Of a stretch of DNA of 59,840 bases, positions 1 through 10,043 are shown one piece after another. Location: the NCBI GenBank assembly GCA_001780275.1, contig MFGB01000017.1:1-59840 (forward strand), in the 5' to 3' direction. How positions within the stretch are numbered: the stretch's first letter is position 1; each line of letters opens with the position of its first letter. A program made the translations under genes and the position numbers. Source of the DNA: Candidatus Falkowbacteria bacterium RIFOXYA2_FULL_47_19. Lineage in GTDB: Bacteria > Patescibacteriota > Patescibacteriia > Patescibacteriales > UBA12075. Under the pieces are notes generated by a model, which was given only the letters and a program-made list of their open reading frames with translations, ran no database searches and was not told where the DNA came from.

Positions 1-18
1 GGATTCGGGGATGACAAA

Positions 19-79
19 TTAACGTTTTGGAAAATAGGACGAAGTCCGTTAACTTATAATTCCACCGACGAAGTCGGTG
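19..79. repeat. Twin hairpins with a shared GACGAAGTC core
   Basis: Two perfect small hairpins follow one another. The first is GGAC-GAA-GTCC (37-47), flanked by a further complementary pair TTAAC (19-23) and GTTAA (48-52). The second is CACCGAC-GAA-GTCGGTG (63-79). Both have the same GAA loop and the same 9-base core. They may be the terminator region of a gene lying upstream of the window or a small repeat family; no clean T-run follows, so a terminator role is not certain. Confidence 0.5.
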
Positions 80-102
80 CGTAGTTTAATTATTCGGATT
101 TG

Positions 103-137
103 TTTAGAATTTAGAGTTTTGGGTTTAAGATTTTTAA
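103..137. repeat. Degenerate heptamer tandem repeat
   Basis: Five consecutive 7-base units of the kind TTTAGAA, TTTAGAG, TTTTGGG, TTTAAGA, TTTTTAA lie in the leader of the pilin gene. The period of 7 is the same as in several other arrays in this window, which suggests one family of short tandem repeats. Nothing else is seen between the hairpins and the pilin gene. Confidence 0.45.
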
Positions 138-174
138 GAAGCAACAAGAATGATTTTAAAATTTTAATTATTCC

Positions 175-1383
175 ATGAATAAAATAATCAAAAGTATAAA
201 TAATAATCAGGAGGGCGCGACCGGCCTGATGCTGGCACTGGTAATACTGACGGCAATTCTGTCCATTACCTTGGCGGCCAACGAGATCGTCAGGCATGGC
301 GTATCGTTTTCCTGGCACCAGCTCCATTCCACCAAGGCTTATTACGCTTCCGAAGCCGGGATCGAGCAGATCCTTTTCGGTATCCGCAAGGAATATTTAA
401 GGTTCGATCAATGCGCCGGCACCGGCGACTGCATCCAGTTTTCCGGCTCTGATATCGCCACTATCCCTTCGACCGACAATATCGACTGCGACAATACCTG
501 TCCGAATGCCGGTGCCGTTAAAACCCTGTCCAACGGCGCTTCTTTTTACCTGGCTTACGCGAGTTCCACCTCGGCCTATATAGCCACTAACACCGTCGTC
601 TCTTTCGGAAGCTTTGACAGCGCCAACGACATAAACCGGGCGGTACAGATAGTCTATTTAAAGCATTTCTGCGTCGGCCCGGAATGCGCCGCCACCGCCG
701 ACCGATCCTGCCTGGATATCCTTAACAAAGGAGGATCGACGGGGGACGGCTATTACTGGATAAATCCTTTGGGTACTTTGGAATTCGAAGTTTATTGCGA
801 TATGTCCGGCGGCGGCTGGATAGAATTGGCCCCCTATAACGGCGTCCACGGCCACGGACTTTATATGTGCAGTTATGACGCCGCGCAAAGCGCCACGGAA
901 TGCGGACTACCCCTCGGCCCCGCGTCGCCGTACCCCGAAACGACCTGGGTGTATAATTCCAATACTGCCGTCGGCCAGACGATAGCTCCGGGGCACGATA
1001 CCAACGACTGCCAGAATAATTTTACCTGGCAATACGAATCCGGGCCGGGAAATATCCTTACGAATGAAGCCGTGTACCAGATATCGCAGATAATTACCGA
1101 AAAAAATTTCGATATTCATTCCACCTCCTGCGATGATGATAATCGGGCGGCTGACGAAGGGCATTGGAACGGCTTCTTCGACCGCGGCGGTTCCGGCCCT
1201 TATTACAGCGATTGCTCGAGCGGAAATATGGCTTATTGCGACAGCATTGTCGGCAATATTTTCGATACCTGGCCCCTGCCGATCGACGTCTGCTGCTCCA
1301 TAAACGAGGGCGGCGGCGGCGGGAACGACCCCGGAGGAGGGGTTTTCATGGGATTCAGCCGGCCGGATCTGAGAGTGAGATAA
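175..1383 (+). CDS. PilX-like minor pilin fused to a fibrinogen-like domain
   Basis: The 402-residue protein starts with a short polar stretch, then one hydrophobic helix (about residues 16-36) and the sequence YYASEAGIEQ (56-65), the usual look of PilX-type pilin N-termini, which insert in the inner membrane and pack into the type IV pilus core. Residues about 179-360 form a Cys-rich domain with C179, the YCD motif at 207-209 and GGGW at 212-215, matching the bacterial fibrinogen-like YCDxxxxGGGW family. The C-terminus is a Gly-rich tail. The combination suggests a pilus tip or minor subunit with a carbohydrate- or protein-binding head; binding is inferred. No canonical prepilin GFTLIE motif is visible. 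It stands alone ahead of ligA, separated by a palindromic repeat. Confidence 0.75.
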   Translation: MNKIIKSINNNQEGATGLMLALVILTAILSITLAANEIVRHGVSFSWHQLHSTKAYYASEAGIEQILFGIRKEYLRFDQCAGTGDCIQFSGSDIATIPSTDNIDCDNTCPNAGAVKTLSNGASFYLAYASSTSAYIATNTVVSFGSFDSANDINRAVQIVYLKHFCVGPECAATADRSCLDILNKGGSTGDGYYWINPLGTLEFEVYCDMSGGGWIELAPYNGVHGHGLYMCSYDAAQSATECGLPLGPASPYPETTWVYNSNTAVGQTIAPGHDTNDCQNNFTWQYESGPGNILTNEAVYQISQIITEKNFDIHSTSCDDDNRAADEGHWNGFFDRGGSGPYYSDCSSGNMAYCDSIVGNIFDTWPLPIDVCCSINEGGGGGNDPGGGVFMGFSRPDLRVR

Positions 1384-4047
<2,664 letters not shown>

Positions 4048-4050
4048 TAT

Positions 4051-4335
4051 ATGCTTACTAAAAAAGACATACAACACATCGCCGATCTGGCTCGCTTGGA
4101 TTTGACCGAAGAAGAATTAGATAAATACGGGGAGCAGCTAACCCGGATTTTGGGATATATCGACCAATTGCAGGAAGTAAATACCGACGGGGTTGAGCCG
4201 GCCGCGGCCGCGACGGGCGAGAATGTCTGGCGGGAAGACGAAGTTTCGGAATGGGACGAAGGGGAAGTAAAAGAAGCTGTGGGCGAGGCGCCTGAGACGG
4301 AAGAGGGGCAGGTTAAGGTAAAAAGAGTTTTGTGA
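4051..4335 (+). CDS. gatC: Asp-tRNA(Asn)/Glu-tRNA(Gln) amidotransferase subunit C
   Basis: GatC is the small belt subunit that stabilises GatA and GatB in the complex converting misacylated Glu-tRNA(Gln) or Asp-tRNA(Asn) to the amidated form. The 94 residues match the usual size, with the typical start (DIQHIADLARLDLTEEEL) and the helix containing ILGYIDQLQEVNTDGVEP. The ATG lies 3 bases after the cassette end. gatA follows after one palindromic element whose first base is the last base of this gene's TGA stop. GatB is not in the window. Confidence 0.95.
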   Translation: MLTKKDIQHIADLARLDLTEEELDKYGEQLTRILGYIDQLQEVNTDGVEPAAAATGENVWREDEVSEWDEGEVKEAVGEAPETEEGQVKVKRVL

Positions 4336-4432
4336 TTACAAATTCACAAATTAAATCACAAATGCACGAATATTTATAAAACATGTTGATCTGGTGTTTG
4401 TGAATTCGTGATAAGATTTGTGTATTTGTAAT
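4335..4432. repeat. Palindromic intergenic element, copy B
   Basis: A 98-base imperfect palindrome filling the whole gatC-gatA gap. Its first base is the A of the gatC TGA stop and its last two bases are the AT of the gatA ATG start. It opens with ATTACAAATTCACAAATT and closes with GTGTATTTGTAAT. It is very similar to copy A. In RNA it would form one long interrupted hairpin between two operon genes. Confidence 0.8.
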
Positions 4433-5891
4433 GAAATTAATGAAGCTAAATGAACTAACAATCAAAGAAGCCGGCGAGAAACTGCAAAGCAAAGAGATCA
4501 CATCGGTCGAATTGACTCGAGATTGCTTGGCGCGCATTAAAGCGGTTGACGATAAGATCAGGGCCTGTCTTACGGTCTGCGAAGAAGAGGCGATCGCGGC
4601 GGCCGAAGAAGCCGACCGGCGGATCGCGCGGGGGGAATCAGGCGCTTTTTTAGGGATTCCGTATCTGGCCAAAGACAATATCATGACCCGGGGCGTTAAA
4701 ACCACGGCCGCTTCGAAAATTTTGGCCGATTATACGGCGCCTTTCGACGCTACCGTAATAGAAAAACTTAAAAAAGCCGGGGCCGTGCTCCTGGGCAAGA
4801 CCAATCTAGACGAATTCGCGCATGGCGCATCGACGGAGAACAGCGCCTTCGGTCCGACTCATAACCCCTGGGATCTTGACCGGGTGCCGGGGGGTTCTTC
4901 CGGCGGTTCGGCGGCGGCGGTCGCGGCGGACATGTGCCTTTTCGCCCTAGGAACCGACACGGGCGGGTCGATCCGCCATCCGGCCGCTTTTTGCGGCGTG
5001 GCCGGTTTAAAACCTTCTTACGGACGCGTCTCCCGGTTCGGTTTGATCGCCATGACCTCCTCTACCGACGTGCCCGGACCTCTCGCTAAAACCGCGGAAG
5101 ATGCGGAGCTGGTTTTAAAGGTGATCGCCGGACGGGATAAAAAAGATCCCACTACGGTCGATCCAAAGAAAGCGCCGGCAAGATCGGTTTTATCGCTTTC
5201 GGGCTTAAAGATCGGATTGCCTAAAGAATATTTTATCGATGGTCTTGAGAAAGACGTGAAAGATATCATCGAGGGAGCTAAAAAGAGATTCGCCGAATTG
5301 GGCGCTCGTCTGGTCGAAGTCGAATTGCCGCACACAAAATACGCGGTGCCGGTTTATTATATAATAACGCCGTCGGAAATAAGTTCTAATTTGGCCAGAT
5401 TCGACGGCATCCGGTATGGACTTTCCGTTTCCGAAGCTACGGGCCTGCGGGAGATTTACGCGCAGAGCCGGGGCCGAGGATTCGGACCGGAAGCGAAAAG
5501 GCGCATTATGCTCGGCACTTACGCCTTGTCGGCCGGTTATTTCGATGCTTACTACCTTAAAGCGCAAAAAGTGCGGGCCAAGATCAGGGAGGAGCTGGAT
5601 AGGGTCCTTGATACCGTCGACTGCCTTTTAACCCCGGCCACGCCTCACGCCGCTTTTAAGATCGGCGCGCAATCGGATGATCCCTTAAAGATGTACCTGG
5701 AAGATATTTTTATGGCCGGGCCTTCGCTCGCCGGATTGCCGGCCCTGGTCATTCCGGCCGGCCTCGCGGACAACCTGCCCGTCGGATTGCAGCTTGTTGG
5801 CCGGCGGTTCGACGAGAAAACCATACTTGATATCGGACGGATTTATGAAGAAGCGGAGGGACGGACGATAAAGAAAGAATTGGATCTATAA
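4431..5891 (+). CDS. gatA: Asp-tRNA(Asn)/Glu-tRNA(Gln) amidotransferase subunit A
   Basis: GatA is the amidase subunit that releases ammonia from glutamine for tRNA-bound amidation. The 486 residues include the full amidase-signature catalytic triad: K81 in AKDN, cis-S156 in GSSGGS, and nucleophile S180 in DTGGSIR, at the same spacing as K79/S154/S178 of Staphylococcus aureus GatA. ATG 4431 overlaps the end of copy B; a second in-frame ATG at 4440 is also possible. Together with gatC it implies indirect synthesis of Gln-tRNA and/or Asn-tRNA. One base after the stop begins a truncated unrelated gene. Confidence 0.97.
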   Translation: MKLMKLNELTIKEAGEKLQSKEITSVELTRDCLARIKAVDDKIRACLTVCEEEAIAAAEEADRRIARGESGAFLGIPYLAKDNIMTRGVKTTAASKILADYTAPFDATVIEKLKKAGAVLLGKTNLDEFAHGASTENSAFGPTHNPWDLDRVPGGSSGGSAAAVAADMCLFALGTDTGGSIRHPAAFCGVAGLKPSYGRVSRFGLIAMTSSTDVPGPLAKTAEDAELVLKVIAGRDKKDPTTVDPKKAPARSVLSLSGLKIGLPKEYFIDGLEKDVKDIIEGAKKRFAELGARLVEVELPHTKYAVPVYYIITPSEISSNLARFDGIRYGLSVSEATGLREIYAQSRGRGFGPEAKRRIMLGTYALSAGYFDAYYLKAQKVRAKIREELDRVLDTVDCLLTPATPHAAFKIGAQSDDPLKMYLEDIFMAGPSLAGLPALVIPAGLADNLPVGLQLVGRRFDEKTILDIGRIYEEAEGRTIKKELDL

Positions 5892-5892
5892 C

Positions 5893-6144
5893 AAGAGATC
5901 GGCGACTAGTATAGGCGCTAATATCATAGAGGCTAAAGCCGCAAGTTCTAAAAGAGATTTTATAAAGTTTTTTGAAATAGCTTTAAAATCAGCAAATGAA
6001 ACTAAATATTGGATTTGTCTTTTAAGAGACGGTACGGATTTTGGTAAAAAAAAGAAAGATACTTTAAATAAAGACCTTAAAGAGGCGGAGGAAATTTCAA
6101 GAATGCTCGGTTCCAGCCTGCTCACTCTGAAAAACAAAAAATAA
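5893..6144 (+). pseudogene. 5'-truncated four-helix-bundle (23S IVS-type) gene
   Basis: Read in the frame beginning at 5893, 83 codons give RSATSIGANIIEA, a helix containing FFEIALKSANETKYW, and a last helix with EEISRMLGSSLLT. These are the second to fourth helices of the four-helix-bundle family (often annotated as 23S rRNA-intervening-sequence protein, usually about 115-120 residues). The first helix, about 35 residues, is missing. No ATG, GTG or TTG occurs in frame between a TAA at 5869 and the conserved block. It therefore appears to be a remnant cut off exactly at the gatA end. Confidence 0.8.
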
Positions 6145-6164
6145 CTTTGAATTTTTAACTGTGG

Positions 6165-6192
6165 TTTTGCGCTTTGCGTTTTGAGTTTTGAT
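6165..6192. repeat. Degenerate heptamer tandem repeat
   Basis: Four 7-base units TTTTGCG, CTTTGCG, TTTTGAG, TTTTGAT lie between the truncated gene and the DsbA-like gene. The remaining bases of the gap up to 6261 are AT-rich, with a TATAAT at 6223-6228 that could be the -10 for the next gene, but no good -35 is seen. Confidence 0.5.
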
Positions 6193-6261
6193 TGAGTTAA
6201 ATAAAGATTTTTCAAAAAATTATATAATAAATGATTTATTAATAATTTTCACTTAAAAATT

Positions 6262-7059
6262 ATGTGGTTCCGCAAAAAGAAGAATCAAAAAAAAGAAAAC
6301 CGCAAATTCATCGCGGCCGTGGCCGTCTTGATCGTGCTAGTGGCGGTTTTATACGCCACGCTGGTTCTAAACGGCAGGAAAACGGCGTTAGATATTAAGC
6401 TTGCTGATGTTCCGACGATTCAGGATGATGCGGCTGTCATAACCGAGGCTAACCGGCAGGCGATCGAAGACGCCGAGCGGGCGGAATTTTTAAAAATCAG
6501 ACCGATAGATCCGACGGATCATATTAAGGGGGAAGCGGGCGCACCGGTAGAGATAATAGTCTATAGCGATTTTGAATGTGAATTCTGCGCCAATTTCAGC
6601 GATACGCTTAAGAAGGCGGAAGAAGAGTACGGCGAAAAATTAGCGATCGCTTACCGGCATTATCCCTTAAGGCTTAATCCTAATTCGGAAGCGGCCGCTA
6701 TCGCCTCGGAGTGCGCGGCCGAACAGGGGAAATTCTGGGAAATGCACGACAAGCTTTTCATGGATAACAAGAACAATAACATGGGTCCGGAGCAATTCAA
6801 GCAGGACGCGGCCGCGATCCAGCTGGACCGGGTTATGTTCAACCAATGCCTTGACATGGAAAAATACAAGGATAAGATCTGGACGCAATTCGCCGAAGGC
6901 AAGGATGCCGGGGTAGCGGGCACTCCTAACAGTTTCATAAACGGCGAACCCGTGCCGGGCGACGTGCCGTTCGAAGATTTTACGGATAGCGCCGGAGTTT
7001 CGAGAGAGGGAATGAGGATGATAATCGAAAGACATCTTGGTAATAGTATTCAGCGCTAA
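6262..7059 (+). CDS. Membrane-anchored DsbA-family thiol:disulfide oxidoreductase
   Basis: The 265-residue protein has a basic N-terminus and one transmembrane helix (about 18-34), then a linker and a thioredoxin-like domain of the DsbA/Thioredoxin_4 type facing the outside. The active-site motif is C106-E-F-C109 after IIVYSDFE, and the cis-proline loop is T221-P222. The helical insertion between them is typical of DsbA-like proteins. It probably oxidises or isomerises disulfides in exported proteins; the Cys-rich pilin at 175 is a possible client (inference). It is monocistronic and followed by an inverted repeat and a tRNA gene. Confidence 0.9.
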   Translation: MWFRKKKNQKKENRKFIAAVAVLIVLVAVLYATLVLNGRKTALDIKLADVPTIQDDAAVITEANRQAIEDAERAEFLKIRPIDPTDHIKGEAGAPVEIIVYSDFECEFCANFSDTLKKAEEEYGEKLAIAYRHYPLRLNPNSEAAAIASECAAEQGKFWEMHDKLFMDNKNNNMGPEQFKQDAAAIQLDRVMFNQCLDMEKYKDKIWTQFAEGKDAGVAGTPNSFINGEPVPGDVPFEDFTDSAGVSREGMRMIIERHLGNSIQR

Positions 7060-7081
7060 GCATACGGAAGGAATGATTTAA

Positions 7082-7206
7082 AGATATAAGAAACAAGACA
7101 CAAGGGTACAAACAAATTTCAAATCACAAATTATCAAACGATTTTTGTGATTCGTGATTTGAAATTTGAGATTTGTTTGGAATTTGTGTCTTGTATCCTT
7201 GTGTCT
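7082..7206. repeat. Long imperfect inverted repeat
   Basis: The left arm (7082 to about 7137) and right arm (about 7141-7206) are complementary over most of their length, for example ACAAGACACAAG against CTTGTGTCTTGT and CAAATTTCAAATCAC against GTGATTTGAAATTTG. The right end is built of near-7-base words. It differs from copies A and B in sequence but has the same build. It could act as a terminator-like hairpin for the upstream gene or be a dead mobile element. Confidence 0.65.
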
Positions 7207-7221
7207 GACTTTATGCCGGGG

Positions 7222-7249
7222 TTGCATTTTTTTCATAGTATTGTATAAT
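7222..7249 (+). promoter_or_regulatory. Promoter of tRNA-Ser
   Basis: TTGCAT (7222-7227), a 16-base spacer and TATAAT (7244-7249) end 33 bases before the mature tRNA start. Confidence 0.6.
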
Positions 7250-7282
7250 GCAAAAAGATCAGCGGAATTAAATTTCCGAATC

Positions 7283-7366
7283 GGAGAGTTCACCTAGCGG
7301 CCTATGGTACCTGCTTGGAAAGCAGGCGGGTTAACGCCCACGAGGGTTCGAATCCCTCACTCTCCG
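7283..7366 (+). tRNA. tRNA-Ser (anticodon GGA)
   Basis: The acceptor arms GGAGAGT (7283-7289) and ACTCTCC (7359-7365) pair fully, with discriminator G at 7366. The anticodon stem CCTGC/GCAGG holds the loop TTGGAAA, giving anticodon GGA for UCC and UCU. The variable arm is long (CGGGTTAACGCCC region), as expected for a class II serine tRNA, and the T arm is GAGGGTTCGAATCCCTC. CCA is not encoded. Confidence 0.95.
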
Positions 7367-7373
7367 CTCGCAT

Positions 7374-7401
7374 AAAAATACCCATATTTTGGGTATTTTT
7401 T
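7374..7401 (+). terminator. Rho-independent terminator after tRNA-Ser
   Basis: The stem AAATACCCA (7376-7384) pairs with TGGGTATTT (7390-7398) over a 5-base loop, and the T-run continues past the stem. It starts 8 bases after the tRNA. Confidence 0.8.
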
Positions 7402-7412
7402 CTTGACATTTT

Positions 7413-7440
7413 TTGAAAAGTATGCTATTTTTTATATAAT
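7413..7440 (+). promoter_or_regulatory. Promoter for the membrane protein pair
   Basis: TTGAAA (7413-7418), a 16-base spacer and TATAAT (7435-7440). An alternative TTGACA sits at 7403-7408 with a weaker TATTTT 17 bases on. The transcript would begin near 7447, leaving about 50 bases of leader with a strong GGGAGG ribosome site just before the ATG at 7496. Confidence 0.55.
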
Positions 7441-7495
7441 CTTGCATAAAAATGATCGATCCTTATAATTAAATTTTAAAAAACGGGAGGGAATA

Positions 7496-8110
7496 ATGGA
7501 ATTAGCGACGATTTTCGGCGTCATGGCCGCGCTCCTGCACGGCACGTCTTATTTCCTCTATAACCTGCAGGCTAAATCAGGAAAATCCACACCCAATATC
7601 GCCAGCTGGGGTATCTGGGTATTTTTAGCCGCGTTAAACGCGTTTTCATTCCGGGAAATGAGCGGTAATACGGTATTGGCCCTGCAGTTCTTTACCGGTT
7701 CGGGTGCATGCGCCCTGACATTCCTGTATGTTTTAAGTATCGGAAAATTTGCCAGGCCAAAACCCAGGGAAGCGGTAGTATTGGCGCTCGGACTCTTTTC
7801 GGCCGCGGTGTGGTGGATATTCAGGAGCGCCGCTGGGGCGAATATGATCGTTCTTCTTGCTCTCATTATCTCATTTTTTCCTACCTGGGAGGGCGTGTGG
7901 CGAGATCCATACAAAGAAACCCCTTTAACCTGGGTGCTTTGGACCGCGGCTTACGGCTTTACGATAATAGCCGTTATCATTAAGCATGGACAATTATTAA
8001 GCTTTTTCACTCCGGTCGCGTGCCTTATCATGCACGGCGCTGTCGCGATATTATCAACCGAAAAAAGAAAAACACGGTTTCGGCTTAAGCCGGGGCGGGC
8101 GGAGGCGTAA
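7496..8110 (+). CDS. Polytopic membrane protein, possibly PQ-loop/SWEET-like
   Basis: The 204 residues form about six or seven hydrophobic helices. Two similar blocks can be picked out: one with STPNIASWGIWVFLAAL after the first helix, and a second with TPLTWVLWTAAYGFTII. Each has a proline followed by a W/I-rich helix, recalling the repeated triple-helix unit of PQ-loop or SemiSWEET-type transporters. This resemblance is from eye only. GGGAGG lies just upstream of ATG 7496. The last base of its TAA stop is the first base of the next gene's ATG, so the two are probably translated together. No substrate can be assigned. Confidence 0.6.
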   Translation: MELATIFGVMAALLHGTSYFLYNLQAKSGKSTPNIASWGIWVFLAALNAFSFREMSGNTVLALQFFTGSGACALTFLYVLSIGKFARPKPREAVVLALGLFSAAVWWIFRSAAGANMIVLLALIISFFPTWEGVWRDPYKETPLTWVLWTAAYGFTIIAVIIKHGQLLSFFTPVACLIMHGAVAILSTEKRKTRFRLKPGRAEA

Positions 8111-8628
8111 TGGATAAAAATAGCCGAAATAAACGGAGAATAGTCGTGATACCCCGGGAGGAGGCCGTCTTTTGGATGGACGAAAACGGCGACTGGTGGA
8201 ACGAACATGGCCGGTTCGAAAAGCGCCGGATCATCGAGTATTTCCACGCTTCCATCAGGCACGATTTTTGCGGCTTTTATGTCGAGCAGGAGAACGGGGA
8301 TATTCTGGAAAGAGTGTATTTCCCCTATATAGATACGGCTCTGTTCGTGATCAGGATCATTGACGGGGAAAATCCGAAAGCGGTCTTGAATACGGGAATA
8401 AAAATAGACCTTGATCCGGCCGCTTTGTTCATGGAGAACGATAATCTGTATATCCGCGTCAACGGCGTAAAGGCGAAATTCATCAAACAGGGCCTCGAAG
8501 AGGTCTTAAAATTGATCGATCCCGAGAAAATGGCCATAAAGATAAATGGCCGGCAATACCCGATGGGAATCGAGAAAAACAAAGGCTTTGTAGATTTTTT
8601 AAAAGATTTTTTTAAAAAAATCTGGTAA
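8110..8628 (+). CDS. DUF1285-like protein
   Basis: A 172-residue soluble protein. The order of its features recalls the DUF1285 family: a start with a strand and WW (DENGDWWNEHGRFE), the YFHASIRHDFCGFYV helix and strand, a VYFPYIDTALFV strand, a later LYIRVNG strand, and a closing INGRQYPMG near the end. The assignment is by memory of that pattern, and no biochemical role is known. It starts on the last base of the previous stop and is followed by a clear terminator, so the two genes form a closed unit. Confidence 0.6.
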   Translation: MDKNSRNKRRIVVIPREEAVFWMDENGDWWNEHGRFEKRRIIEYFHASIRHDFCGFYVEQENGDILERVYFPYIDTALFVIRIIDGENPKAVLNTGIKIDLDPAALFMENDNLYIRVNGVKAKFIKQGLEEVLKLIDPEKMAIKINGRQYPMGIEKNKGFVDFLKDFFKKIW

Positions 8629-8632
8629 TTTC

Positions 8633-8659
8633 AATAACCGTTAAAGCGGTTATTTTTTA
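8633..8659 (+). terminator. Rho-independent terminator
   Basis: The stem AATAACCG (8633-8640) pairs with CGGTTATT (8647-8654) over a 6-base loop, followed by TTTT. It closes the preceding two-gene unit. Confidence 0.8.
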
Positions 8660-8670
8660 TTAAAAAAGCC

Positions 8671-8700
8671 TTGAAGTATCCGATTTGATTATGGTATAAT
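8671..8700 (+). promoter_or_regulatory. Promoter ahead of the + strand glycan locus
   Basis: TTGAAG (8671-8676), an 18-base spacer and TATAAT (8695-8700), with TGG directly before the -10 forming an extended -10. It is the only clear promoter between the terminator at 8633 and the first glycosyltransferase gene. About 65 bases of leader follow. Confidence 0.65.
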
Positions 8701-8770
8701 AACTAAGATTTATGCCATTACGCAGTCTTCTTTAATAAGGAAAATACATTGGAATAATTATTTAAATTAC

Positions 8771-9985
8771 ATGAAAATACTACTGGCTACCGGGATCTAT
8801 CCGCCGGATATCGGCGGCCCGGCCACTTACGTTAAAACCCTTAAAGAAGAACTGCCTAAACGCGGCATCGCGGTTAAAGTTTTGGCTTACGGGGAAACCG
8901 AGCCGGAGGATGAAGAAGCGGGGGTCTATCGGATAAGCCGGAAGCAGAATGTTATATTAAGGTATTTTGAATATTTCCGGCAGGTTTTTAAAATAGCCGG
9001 CGAAGTAGATTTGGTTTACGCGCAGGATCCGGTCAGCGTAGGCTTGCCCGTTAGTCTCGCTTGTTTTTTAAAAAGAAAAAACTATATTTTAAAGATCGTC
9101 GGGGATTACGCCTGGGAGCAGGGACGGCAGAGAGCTAGCGTAAAAGACGATTTGGACGAATTCCAGAAGCGGCAATATGGATGGAAAGTGGAGCTGTGGC
9201 GGTTTATAGAGGGGGTCGTGGCGAAGAACGCGCGGCTGGTGATTACGCCCAGCGTCTATCTTAAAAATATCGCGCGAAAATGGGGGATCCGGGACGATAA
9301 GATCAGGGTGATCTACAACGCGGTCAAAGAGGTTAAAACGGCGGATTCGACCCGTTCGACAGGTTCGGGGCGGGCAAGCTCACCGCTGGCGGCGTCGCGG
9401 GATGAATTAAGGCGTAAATTAAAATTAGACGGATACGCGATATTGTCAGCCGGGCGGCTTGTTCCCTGGAAAGGTTTTGAATTATTAATAGATCTAATGC
9501 CGGAACTTTTAAAAATAGCGCCGGATTTTAAATTAGTGGTCATAGGCGAAGGGCCGGATAAAGAAAAACTGGCCGCCAAAATTAAAAATCTTAACCTGGA
9601 GAAAAATATTATTTTAACCGGCGCCCTGCCGCAGGCGGAGCTTTGGGAATATATGGCGGCGGCGGATATATTTGTTTTGAACACCGGCTACGAAGGCCTG
9701 CCGCATATCACGATCGAGGCGATGCAATCGGGGCTCCCCGTAATTACGACCAAAAGCGGCGGCAATCCGGAGGTTATTAAAAATGACGAGACCGGGATAC
9801 TAGTCGATTATGATAACCGGGAAGCGATAAAAAATGCGATTTTAAAATTATACAAGGACCGGGAATATGCCCGCGGATTATCCGAGCGGGCGAAACGGGA
9901 GATAGGGGACCGGTTCGGGCGGGAGAGGATGGTGGCCGGGGTTTTGGAGATTTTAAAGCTGTTGGGCATAGGGAAAAATGAATAA
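8771..9985 (+). CDS. Glycosyltransferase family 4
   Basis: A retaining GT-B enzyme of 404 residues. It has an N-terminal Rossmann domain starting MKILLATGIYPPDIGGPATYV (acceptor side) and a C-terminal nucleotide-sugar domain with LSAGRLVPWKGFELLI, VVIGEGPDKEKL and the E-x7-E region GYEGLPHITIEAMQSGLPVI. The linker between the domains (about residues 191-208, ADSTRSTGSGRASSPLAA) is low-complexity and corresponds to a sequence resembling a mobile GTTCGACAGG-type repeat. The sugar donor cannot be read from sequence. It is the first gene of the + strand glycan locus and is separated from the rest by the AbiE-like pair. Confidence 0.9.
   Translation: MKILLATGIYPPDIGGPATYVKTLKEELPKRGIAVKVLAYGETEPEDEEAGVYRISRKQNVILRYFEYFRQVFKIAGEVDLVYAQDPVSVGLPVSLACFLKRKNYILKIVGDYAWEQGRQRASVKDDLDEFQKRQYGWKVELWRFIEGVVAKNARLVITPSVYLKNIARKWGIRDDKIRVIYNAVKEVKTADSTRSTGSGRASSPLAASRDELRRKLKLDGYAILSAGRLVPWKGFELLIDLMPELLKIAPDFKLVVIGEGPDKEKLAAKIKNLNLEKNIILTGALPQAELWEYMAAADIFVLNTGYEGLPHITIEAMQSGLPVITTKSGGNPEVIKNDETGILVDYDNREAIKNAILKLYKDREYARGLSERAKREIGDRFGRERMVAGVLEILKLLGIGKNE
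9345..9396. repeat. REP-like insertion in GT coding sequence
   Basis: The GT4 linker is encoded by GC-rich DNA containing GACCCGTTCGACAGGTTC and GGGCAAGCTCACCG. These words resemble small dispersed repeats of the type TTCGACAGGCTCA seen in many bacterial genomes. The insertion is in frame and falls between the two folded domains. Family identity is from memory. Confidence 0.4.
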
Positions 9986-9991
9986 CAGATA

Positions 9992-10033
9992 TTGACATAT
10001 TATTTCTGATAATATACAATTAATGTATATTAT
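9992..10033 (+). promoter_or_regulatory. AbiE-type promoter with overlapping palindromic operator
   Basis: TTGACA (9992-9997), a 17-base spacer and TACAAT (10015-10020). A near-perfect palindrome with 10-base arms, ATAATATACA (10009-10018) and TGTATATTAT (10024-10033), covers the -10 and the likely start point near 10027. Autorepression by the winged-helix antitoxin encoded downstream is the obvious reading, as known for AbiEi. Confidence 0.7.
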
Positions 10034-10043
10034 TAGAAACGAT

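Noticed and set aside
5886..6215. 109-residue reading frame on the minus strand
   Set aside because: It is antisense to the truncated four-helix-bundle gene, which has clear family similarity on the + strand.
8629..8770. Cobalamin riboswitch ahead of the radical SAM genes
   Set aside because: Gaps before all seven radical SAM genes are under 40 bases, and the leader before the first GT is too short and shows no B12-box-like sequence.
10023..10043. Earlier ATG for the AbiEi-like gene
   Set aside because: It lies within the palindromic operator and upstream of the expected transcript start.
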